From assembly GCA_045123575.1 (NCBI GenBank), contig JBGVKG010000066.1:1-54102 (forward strand): 54,102 nucleotides of DNA, given 5' to 3'. Of this stretch, positions 15,676 through 22,865 are shown piece after piece. The notes beneath the pieces are model-generated. The model worked only from the letters and a program-made list of their open reading frames with translations. It was not told the DNA's origin and ran no database searches. The DNA comes from SVEL01 sp045123575. Lineage in GTDB: Bacteria > Bacillota > Clostridia > Lachnospirales > Lachnospiraceae. The number at the start of each line of letters is the position of its first letter. Position 1 is the first letter of the stretch. The translations under genes and the position numbers were made by a program.

Positions 15676-17526
15676 ATGACAGTAAATCAAGTGGGAAGTA
15701 CAACAACAAATTATAACGTAGGGATGGGAGCAAGCAGTAGTACAACGGCAAGTACAACTGCTAGCACAACAGCGACAAGTAGCACATCAACATCAAGCAC
15801 AGCATCAACAAGTAGCACTACGGCTGTAAGCAGTACCACAGCAACAAGTGGAATATCGTCAGCAAGTGGTGGTACAGCTACTACTAGCAATAAAACATCA
15901 TATTCATCTGCTACGGCACAGACAACAAGTAGTGCAACTATTACATATAGTGGTTCGGAATCTACTGCTAAAGTAAGTAGTACGACAGCAACGACGGGAA
16001 CTACAGCATCAAAGGCGGCAGAATCAACTAGTACAGCAGGAGCGTCCGCTAGTAGTACGGCCAGTACAACAGCTGTTTCAAATACAAATGGAACACCTAC
16101 TGCATCGGTGGCAGCGACAACTACGCCTACAGTAGGGGCGACATCAGGGACGACATCAAAAGCAACAGAGGATAGTGCTGCAAGTTCAACTTCTACAATA
16201 GACCCAACATACGCATATTTGTCGCATATGGGAGGTGGTGCACTGCAAGAGGTAGAAAGTGCACTTATAGAACTAGGATATAATTATGTACAAGATAGAA
16301 ATTTTATTGATTCACTTGAAAGATTTAAGGAAGATGTTGGATTGTCGGCATATAGTACATATAGTTACGAAGTGGTTGGCAAGCTTAATGAAGTGTATGA
16401 AGAAATGGATACAATTAAAGAAAATTTGAGTGAACTTGGTTTTTTATCTAATCAAGGAACAATAGCTCGAGCATTTGCTAACATTAGAAACCTTATGGAC
16501 ATGGACGAATGCGGTGGTTCTGTTCTTGACGAAATGGAGAATGTAGAAGATATTAAAACAGTTCTTGAAAAAACTAATTTCTACGACAAAGATACAGAAA
16601 CTTTTAAAGATGCACTGTTACAGTTTAATAATGCTGTATGCTCAGATGGAAATTGGGCTATAGAACAGATTGATAAGATTTCAGGCTATTTGAATATGAA
16701 TGAGAATTTTGCATCACAGTTAAAGGAATTAGGATTTTTTAATCCGGAATCAGGAGTAATTGATCCAAAGTCAGTTCAAGCAGATTCAGCTCCAAGTGAT
16801 ATAAACAAGTGCATAGAAAATTTCTGTAGGGTATATGGTGTAGATTATAATGCTGACAATATGGATAACATAATGGCAAAAATAGACGAGGTTCATACAT
16901 ATTACAAAGAAATATTGAATTCTGAAAAGACGGATTCGGTTTTAAAGGCTTTGGGAGAAATTAAAGGAAAAAAACTTGTCGAGTCACAGAAAATTAATTT
17001 CTGTAAATCGTGGACTTTCCTTAAGCTAGGAATGAAATTTGAGGATGCTTTAGGTGTTGAATTGGATGGGGAAAGTAAAGATGCGCTAATATCTGGAATC
17101 TTAGCAAATTGGTATGAGGAAGCAGTTTTTTCAGAGACAAATAGGGAAGACGAGGGTGGAAACAATGATATCGATGATTCTGCAACGTACAAATATGATG
17201 ACGGAGACAATTACGGATTTGGAGTAATGCAGTGGACAAATGAAGAACGAAAGAAATTACTTATAAAAGAAGCAAGCGAAATGAAATCAGGAGTTGGTAA
17301 TATTAACACCCAATTTTCATTGGCAAAATATGAAGTGTATGAAGATAGATATGAGAGAGGACAATGGAAAAAACTTTTGGCATGCGGAGATGAAGATATG
17401 AGCAGCACACAACTTGTTGAAGCATATGCATTAGGATACTACAAACATGTGGAAAGAGGAGGTGCTAACAGTAATGACAGAAGAGTAAATTATGCTAGAG
17501 CAATATATGAAGGAATGGTGAAGTGA
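15676..17526 (+). CDS. Ser/Thr-rich effector with peptidoglycan-binding-like repeats and a tail-lysozyme domain
   Basis: The 616-aa protein has three parts. Residues 1-175 are almost only Ser, Thr, Ala and Gly, with no signal peptide or membrane helix. Residues 179-450 hold about four degenerate units resembling PG_binding_1 (first unit: YLSHMGGGALQEVESALIELGY, then DSLERFKEDVGLS). Residues about 468-616 match the phage-tail lysozyme fold: ALISGILANWYEEAV with the likely catalytic Glu, then NYGFGVMQWTNEERKKLL and a C-terminal YARAIYEGM. It should cleave peptidoglycan glycan strands. The lipoprotein gene starts 1 nt after its stop, as for an immunity gene. The export route is unknown; a glycosylated stalk is inferred from the neighbouring glycosyltransferase. 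Confidence 0.8.
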   Translation: MTVNQVGSTTTNYNVGMGASSSTTASTTASTTATSSTSTSSTASTSSTTAVSSTTATSGISSASGGTATTSNKTSYSSATAQTTSSATITYSGSESTAKVSSTTATTGTTASKAAESTSTAGASASSTASTTAVSNTNGTPTASVAATTTPTVGATSGTTSKATEDSAASSTSTIDPTYAYLSHMGGGALQEVESALIELGYNYVQDRNFIDSLERFKEDVGLSAYSTYSYEVVGKLNEVYEEMDTIKENLSELGFLSNQGTIARAFANIRNLMDMDECGGSVLDEMENVEDIKTVLEKTNFYDKDTETFKDALLQFNNAVCSDGNWAIEQIDKISGYLNMNENFASQLKELGFFNPESGVIDPKSVQADSAPSDINKCIENFCRVYGVDYNADNMDNIMAKIDEVHTYYKEILNSEKTDSVLKALGEIKGKKLVESQKINFCKSWTFLKLGMKFEDALGVELDGESKDALISGILANWYEEAVFSETNREDEGGNNDIDDSATYKYDDGDNYGFGVMQWTNEERKKLLIKEASEMKSGVGNINTQFSLAKYEVYEDRYERGQWKKLLACGDEDMSSTQLVEAYALGYYKHVERGGANSNDRRVNYARAIYEGMVK

Positions 17527-17527
17527 A

Positions 17528-18337
17528 ATGAAGAAAGTTAGTGTGACATTATTAATAGTTGGAGTAATATTTCTTGTAGGCTGCGTTAATAGCCATAAGA
17601 AGCATACAGATAATAGTGTAGTGCAGACTTCCACAATGAAAGAAATCTCATCACAGAAAACAACGGATGAGTTGACAACGGAGCAATCAACAACAAAAGC
17701 ATCAGCTACAGAAGAATCATCTTCAGACCAGTCTATATCAAGTGTAGAAGTGCGAGAAGAACAGGTTATTGACCCTGCTGTATATGTACCTAATGGTAAG
17801 ACACCACAACTGATGAAAGATGTATTACTTAGTAAGGTAGAGTTTACATTTGTGGAAACTGAGTGGGGGACAACTGATAAAATAGCTACATATTCTATGT
17901 TGTTATCGAAATATAATTATTGGGTCGATAGTTTTAGTGATGTAATTGTGGAAATATATGATTATCGAGTGATAGATTTGGATGGAGATGGATACAACGA
18001 GGTTATATTAGAGCTTACAGGCAATAATGACTTAATTCTTCATTATGAGGATAATACAGTCTATGGATTTATGTATTATGATAGAAGCATGAATCGAATA
18101 TATACTTCGGGAATATTCATAGGTTCATCTGGAGCATCTAGTTCTATGTATTCGACAATAAGCTTTGATACTGAAACATATGAGATTACAGACCTAGTAG
18201 GTTGGGATTGGGACACATGCTATATAGAAGGTAAGGAAGCTACAGATGAAGAAGTTATAGAATATATGGATAACGATAAATTTACATATGTGATTCCAAG
18301 GTATAAAGATGTGGAATCTATTTTGAATATGGAGTAA
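17528..18337 (+). CDS. Lipoprotein, candidate immunity protein (paralogue 1)
   Basis: A 269-aa lipoprotein with a lipobox at LVGC (Cys19), then a Ser/Thr/Glu-rich linker of about 55 residues and a compact C-terminal domain. That domain contains DLDGDGYNEV, an EF-hand-like calcium loop, and the segment YGFMYYDRSMNRIYTSGIF. It starts 1 nt after the lysozyme effector gene, so its translation is coupled to the effector. That spacing and the lipid-anchored location, outside the membrane where peptidoglycan is, suggest that it protects the producer. The next gene encodes a close paralogue. The family is not recognised and immunity is an inference. Confidence 0.78.
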   Translation: MKKVSVTLLIVGVIFLVGCVNSHKKHTDNSVVQTSTMKEISSQKTTDELTTEQSTTKASATEESSSDQSISSVEVREEQVIDPAVYVPNGKTPQLMKDVLLSKVEFTFVETEWGTTDKIATYSMLLSKYNYWVDSFSDVIVEIYDYRVIDLDGDGYNEVILELTGNNDLILHYEDNTVYGFMYYDRSMNRIYTSGIFIGSSGASSSMYSTISFDTETYEITDLVGWDWDTCYIEGKEATDEEVIEYMDNDKFTYVIPRYKDVESILNME

Positions 18338-18456
18338 AAAGAGATATAGAATGTGTTTACAAGGGGGACAAAATGATTAAAAGAAAAATATATCCAATTT
18401 TAATAGTAACAATAGGAGTATTACTTGTATCGTGTAGTAATGGAAAGAGTGATAAA
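18302..18456 (+). repeat. Direct repeat, copy 1, at the lipoprotein gene junction
   Basis: About 155 nt, from the last codons of lipoprotein 1 through the intergenic gap to the signal-peptide codons of lipoprotein 2. It recurs almost unchanged 839 nt downstream (19141-19295), with only a few substitutions. It marks a tandem duplication. Confidence 0.85.
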
Positions 18457-19176
18457 TCAGTTGAATCGGGAACTGCATCAGAACAAGAATCTTCATCAAA
18501 CCAAGAAAGCTCAACGGATGAAACTACCTCGGATGAGACGACAGGAGTGGAGTCAACCACAGAACAACCGACTACTACGGTAGAAATGTTTACAGATGTA
18601 CCAAAGGTGGACGAGTCTATATATAAGCCAAATGGAAAAATGTCGCAATTGATGAAGGATGTGTTGCTTAGCAAAGCGGAATTTACATTTGTAGAGAAAA
18701 ACAATGATACAGGAGAAAAAATTGCACTATGGTCAAAGCTTTTATCAGAATTCAATTATTATGGTGATGAATTTTGGGATAAACCAGCGGAGATTTATGA
18801 TTATAGAGTGATAGATTTGGATGGAGATGGATATAACGAGGTGATGATAACTTTTAAGGGAAGCAATATTTTGATTCTCCATTATGAAGATAATAAAGTC
18901 TATGGATTTATGTATGCAGATAGAGGTATGTTGAACATATATACCTCTGGTATATTCGAAGGTTCATCAGGTGCAGCATATACTACATATTCTACAATGA
19001 GTTTCGATAAGGATTTTTACGAGGTTACAGATGTTGTAGGTTGGGAGAATAATAAATTCTTTATAGAAGGCAGGGATGCAACGCAAGAGGAAGTAATAGA
19101 ATATATGGATAACGATAAATTTGATTATGCGATTCCAACATATAAAGATGTGGAATCTATTTTGAATATGGAGTAA
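18373..19176 (+). CDS. Lipoprotein, candidate immunity protein (paralogue 2)
   Basis: A 267-aa lipoprotein with lipobox LVSC (Cys21), a Ser/Thr/Glu-rich linker and the same C-terminal domain as the preceding gene. Shared segments include KDVLLSKAEFTFVE, YDYRVIDLDGDGYNEV, YGFMY, IYTSGIFEGSSG and an identical C-terminal YKDVESILNME. The linker and the centre of the domain have diverged most. The start is an ATG with AGGGGG upstream. It looks like an extra immunity copy made by duplication, perhaps covering a variant lysozyme effector. Confidence 0.8.
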   Translation: MIKRKIYPILIVTIGVLLVSCSNGKSDKSVESGTASEQESSSNQESSTDETTSDETTGVESTTEQPTTTVEMFTDVPKVDESIYKPNGKMSQLMKDVLLSKAEFTFVEKNNDTGEKIALWSKLLSEFNYYGDEFWDKPAEIYDYRVIDLDGDGYNEVMITFKGSNILILHYEDNKVYGFMYADRGMLNIYTSGIFEGSSGAAYTTYSTMSFDKDFYEVTDVVGWENNKFFIEGRDATQEEVIEYMDNDKFDYAIPTYKDVESILNME

Positions 19177-19295
19177 AAAGAGATATAGAATGTGTTTACA
19201 AGGGGGATAAAATGATTAAAAGAAAAATATATCCAATTTTAATAGTAACAATAGGAGCATTACTTGTATCATGTAGTAATGGAAAGAGTGATAAG
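19141..19295 (+). repeat. Direct repeat, copy 2, at the lipoprotein gene junction
   Basis: Second copy of the junction repeat, again joining the end of one lipoprotein gene to the signal-peptide codons of the next. The third lipoprotein therefore has the signal peptide of the second but a different mature domain, which points to cassette-type recombination. Confidence 0.85.
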
Positions 19296-20057
19296 CCAGT
19301 AGAACCAACAACTACAATGAAGCAAGAAGTTACATCTAGCAAAGAAACCTCATCGGAGGAAGTTAGCTCTGATAAAATTACATTAGAAGAACCTACGGCT
19401 GATGGTCTTGCAACAGATAAAGTATACTTAGACACTACTATTCATGGTTCGATATCCGAGCTTATTGACACAGAGTTTTCTAGAGATATTATTACTACAG
19501 CTGCAACAACAGAAACAGAAGGAATATTAACATTAAAGCTTGAATATCCAGTTATAACAGGAGATACAGACAGGTATAAGTCAGTAAATGAGCTAATAGA
19601 AAGATGTGCTAGAAGCGCAACAAATATCTATTATGACGAAGAAAACCTAGAGTCTATTGAGATATCTTGTAAATATGACATTATATATTTCACGGACAAA
19701 TATATATCCATTAAGTTTAATATATTATATGCTCCTATGGTAGTTGCTCACCCTACATCTATTTGTTATGGTGTGACTATAGATATAGAGCAAGCTAAGG
19801 TTATAACTCTTGCAGATATGGGAGTAACTATAGAACAGATGGAGAAAAGGGCACAGGATGGTCTATATGATGTTATATATGGAGGTCTGATGCTACAGTC
19901 TGCTGAAGAAAATATGGAATATATAGATGATGTATTGGATGCAAAAACTAGCGATTACGAAGGAATATTTTACAGAGATGCTGATAAGATATATATGATA
20001 GTTGACGGTATAGGACATGGCGGTGGTGATTTCTCTATATTAGAGTTTGAAGATTAG
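19212..20057 (+). CDS. RsiV/PdaC-like lipoprotein (DUF4163-DUF3298 type)
   Basis: A 281-aa lipoprotein whose signal peptide (lipobox LVSC, Cys21) is nearly identical to that of the gene before it, while the mature part is unrelated. From about residue 95 it follows the RsiV/PdaC extracellular fold: ILTLKLEYPVITGDTDRYKSVNELI, then IIYFTDKYISIKFNILY, AHPTSICYGVTIDIEQAKVITLADMG and a C-terminal YRDADKIYMIVDGIGHGGGDF. In Bacillus subtilis the RsiV domain binds lysozyme directly. Beside a lysozyme-domain effector, the simplest reading is a lysozyme-binding immunity protein. There is no sigma-factor gene nearby, so an anti-sigma role is unlikely. Confidence 0.72.
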   Translation: MIKRKIYPILIVTIGALLVSCSNGKSDKPVEPTTTMKQEVTSSKETSSEEVSSDKITLEEPTADGLATDKVYLDTTIHGSISELIDTEFSRDIITTAATTETEGILTLKLEYPVITGDTDRYKSVNELIERCARSATNIYYDEENLESIEISCKYDIIYFTDKYISIKFNILYAPMVVAHPTSICYGVTIDIEQAKVITLADMGVTIEQMEKRAQDGLYDVIYGGLMLQSAEENMEYIDDVLDAKTSDYEGIFYRDADKIYMIVDGIGHGGGDFSILEFED

Positions 20058-20074
20058 AGAAGGATAGGCAGGAT

Positions 20075-20121
20075 AGTTCACTTTGGTACGCAGATAAAAG
20101 CAACTAAAGTGAACTGTTTTT
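20075..20121 (+). terminator. Terminator after the lipoprotein genes
   Basis: AGTTCACTTT (20075-20084) pairs with AAAGTGAACT (20106-20115), followed by GTTTTTA. The 21-nt loop is long. It separates the first effector/immunity unit from the second. Confidence 0.65.
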
Positions 20122-20177
20122 ATGTACAGAATATAATGATGAAATGACTAAGGAGAAGAATAAATGGCAGTAATCAA

Positions 20178-21878
20178 GTGGGAAGTACAGCAACAAATTA
20201 TAATGTAGGAATGGGAGCAAGTAGCAGTACAACGGCAAGTACAACAGCGACAAGAGGTGCATCAAGTGCAACATCGACAAGTAGTGCTAGGACTGTAAGC
20301 AGTACTACACCAGCAAGTGGTTCGACGGCATCGCCAAGTGGTGTCGGAAAAGTAAGCAGTACGACACCATATTCGCCAGCTACAGCACAGACAACAAGTA
20401 GTGCAACTGTAACATATAGTGGTCAGGAATCTACTGCTAAAGTAAGTAGTACGACAGCAACGACAGTAACAACGACTACTACATCAATTAGTACAACAGG
20501 AGCAAGTTGTAGTACAACTGCAAGCACAACAGCAGTTTCGAATTCTAGCGGAACACCTACTGCATCGGTTGTATCGACACCTACTAATACGGTAGGAGTT
20601 GCAATAAGTCAAATAGAGAACATTACGATAAGTGGGTCTGGAACAACGGATAATGTATCTGTTGAGGAATTAGACGTAAATAGTGTTGAAAGTAATACAA
20701 CTTCGACAACACCACCAATATATGCGTATTTGTCGCATATGGGAGGTGAAGCACTACAAGATGTAGAAAAGGCGCTCGTAGAATTAGGGTATGATGATGT
20801 TCAGGATGGAGATATTATTGATTCTTTAGAACGATTTAAAAATGATTATGGAATGTCTACATATAGTATATATAGCTCTGAGGTGATTGAGAAATTAGCT
20901 AGAGTATACGAATTGCATAATGCTCCAGTATATACAGGTCTTACAGGTCCTGGTAGTTTTGATGATGTTGAAATCAAAGGAGATAAATATGCAGGGTTGA
21001 AGGGAAGTTCATTGTTTTGCAATATATCAAGAGATATATTCGGGTTTTCATTTTCAGAATCATATGCTATGTACAGTTTATATGAAGGATTAGTGAAAAA
21101 TTATGGAGACGAGAAAGCAGATTATCAATTTGTAAGAGTAATAGCATCTTGTTGTGAAGGATATGGTGATAACTATGCGTTTCAACAGGCGGCAGGTTTA
21201 ATGGCATCAGATAATGTGCAAAAATTTATGGAAAGTAATGGTTTGAGTCAAGAAAGTGCAGGGTTACTCATTCGAGCAATTCAAAATCAAAATTTAGTAA
21301 CAAGTAATAGTCCAAATAATTTTAGTAATATTATTTACAAAAAGGGAAATATTGAAGAATGTACTCAGGCGGAAAAAGATAGGATTTCGGAATTATATGC
21401 GCAGTTTGATGGTAAGTTGGATTTGGGACATATGTGTGCAACATTAGCATCATATCTATATGAGGGAAGTACCTTTATTGCCGATGTGGGAGTATACTTA
21501 CTTGCTAATGATTTAACACTGGAGGAAGCTGTAGGATATGGTGGAGACATATTTGGTATTTCTATAATAGGAGATGGAACACCGTCTATGAATTCTAGCG
21601 ATTATATGGCTGATTTGGATGCGAAGAATATATATGAATTGACTAGTTCTGTGACAAGTAACATAATGGATAACTTGTTACAGTATTATTCAGAATTAGA
21701 AAATGGAAAAATAAATAGAGCAGCGGAATTTGTGGATAATATAGGCGGAGATGAGGGACTGAAAGAATTGGAGAATAAAATAAAAGAATATGAATCATCA
21801 GAAGAAAACGACGCAAGCGTTGCATGGGATTTTTATTATAGTTTAGTTTCAAATTCGAATGTACTACTTAGTGATTAA
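20178..21878 (+). CDS. Second Ser/Thr-rich effector with a different C-terminal domain, start region frameshifted
   Basis: The 566-aa frame is a paralogue of the lysozyme effector over its N-terminal Ser/Thr-rich stalk (about 1-180) and the first peptidoglycan-binding-like unit (182-245, YLSHMGGEALQDVEKALVELGY). The remaining 320 residues are different, mostly helical and of no family I know; DLGHMCATLASYL and EEAVGYGGDIFG look conserved enough to be functional. The proper start is damaged: the ribosome binding site and ATG (20164) match the first effector, but one A is missing after GTA, so that frame stops at 20208. The listed GTG start is the same codon as in the first gene but has no ribosome binding site of its own. 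Expression may be off or phase-variable. Confidence 0.68.
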   Translation: MGSTATNYNVGMGASSSTTASTTATRGASSATSTSSARTVSSTTPASGSTASPSGVGKVSSTTPYSPATAQTTSSATVTYSGQESTAKVSSTTATTVTTTTTSISTTGASCSTTASTTAVSNSSGTPTASVVSTPTNTVGVAISQIENITISGSGTTDNVSVEELDVNSVESNTTSTTPPIYAYLSHMGGEALQDVEKALVELGYDDVQDGDIIDSLERFKNDYGMSTYSIYSSEVIEKLARVYELHNAPVYTGLTGPGSFDDVEIKGDKYAGLKGSSLFCNISRDIFGFSFSESYAMYSLYEGLVKNYGDEKADYQFVRVIASCCEGYGDNYAFQQAAGLMASDNVQKFMESNGLSQESAGLLIRAIQNQNLVTSNSPNNFSNIIYKKGNIEECTQAEKDRISELYAQFDGKLDLGHMCATLASYLYEGSTFIADVGVYLLANDLTLEEAVGYGGDIFGISIIGDGTPSMNSSDYMADLDAKNIYELTSSVTSNIMDNLLQYYSELENGKINRAAEFVDNIGGDEGLKELENKIKEYESSEENDASVAWDFYYSLVSNSNVLLSD

Positions 21879-21911
21879 AAAAAGATGATTACATATAAAG
21901 GAGCAAAAACT

Positions 21912-22787
21912 ATGAAGAAAAAGAAAAGATTATCGATAGTCATTATTGTTTTGTTATCAATAAATATATTAATTAGAATTATTAATTGTGCCTTTTTGAC
22001 ATTTGGAGATTATTCGCATAAAAATACATATGCATTAGATATATCTAGCTATGTAGTGTGGGATACTTTTGAAGATATGAGAGCTGGAACGATGGACTTT
22101 GGAAATAAGTTATTTGTTTCGTGTTCAAAGGGATACAAAATGGATAGAGATCTTGTTTATTATAATAAAATATGGCCGAGTCTGGGGATGTTGGGAATTC
22201 ACAATTTTGGTGATAAAGTTGATAGTATATTTGGAGAAGCTGATGAATATAGGTATACAATTGATGCAGATGATGGTGTTGTGTATATTTGTAATACAGA
22301 GTATGAGGAGGATTGCTATTTTGATATAATAGAGGGCAAGTTGGTTGTTGCGGATGGTTATGAAGATGAATTTGAAATCTACAGAGAAGGCTATGAACAG
22401 ATTAGTAATCATATTCTGGTAATGTATGATGACTATAGAGAAACTATGAGAGAGTTTTGTATAAAATCTATTATTGTGGAGTTTATTAATTTGTTTATAA
22501 GTGTAGTGGTGATTGGTATATTAGCAAAAGTAATAGGTCGAAATGAAAGTGTTATAGATAGCGAAGAAGTTGCTAGACGAGAAAGAAATATGAACCTAAA
22601 ATATGGAATGTTGGAGATGTTGATATATTCTTTTTTAGTTTTATTTGTTTTGGCTATTATTATATATGGTAAAGACCTGTTCGGGTTTGTATTCCATATT
22701 GGTCTATTGCTTTTTGCTTATTTATTGGCATCTATAGTATGTATGATTGTGTATTTTGTTAAAAAAAGAAAAAATAAATTGACGTAA
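21912..22787 (+). CDS. Membrane protein, candidate immunity protein for the second effector
   Basis: A 291-aa membrane protein with an N-terminal helix (LSIVIIVLLSINILIRII), an extracytoplasmic domain of about 150 residues rich in acidic and aromatic residues, and three further helices near the C-terminus (EFINLFISVVVIGILAKVI and two more), ending in a basic tail. The start is the ATG at 21912 with AAAGGAG upstream, nine codons inside the longer open frame. It follows the second effector by 33 nt, the place taken by an immunity gene in the first unit. The family is not recognised. A role in immunity is inferred only from position and topology. Confidence 0.62.
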   Translation: MKKKKRLSIVIIVLLSINILIRIINCAFLTFGDYSHKNTYALDISSYVVWDTFEDMRAGTMDFGNKLFVSCSKGYKMDRDLVYYNKIWPSLGMLGIHNFGDKVDSIFGEADEYRYTIDADDGVVYICNTEYEEDCYFDIIEGKLVVADGYEDEFEIYREGYEQISNHILVMYDDYRETMREFCIKSIIVEFINLFISVVVIGILAKVIGRNESVIDSEEVARRERNMNLKYGMLEMLIYSFLVLFVLAIIIYGKDLFGFVFHIGLLLFAYLLASIVCMIVYFVKKRKNKLT

Positions 22788-22811
22788 TAGTATATTTATA
22801 TGCAGTTAAAA

Positions 22812-22851
22812 AGATAACGCCAAATCTAAAACATTAGATTTGGCGTTATTT
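22812..22851. terminator. Bidirectional terminator before typA
   Basis: A stem of at least 14 bp (22814-22827 with 22836-22849) is flanked by T-rich sequence on both strands: TATTTATT on plus and CTTTTTAAC on minus. It closes the island's last gene and the convergent typA gene. Confidence 0.85.
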
Positions 22852-22865
22852 ATTATTTCTGTACC

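Noticed and set aside
15676..16200. Highly repetitive AGC/ACA-rich DNA that could be read as a CRISPR or satellite
   Set aside because: It is one continuous Ser/Thr/Ala coding frame with no spacer structure; the repetition comes from codons.
15676..21878. Prophage, because of the phage-tail lysozyme domain
   Set aside because: No capsid, tail, terminase, integrase or repressor genes are nearby, and the neighbours are lipoproteins and a glycosyltransferase.
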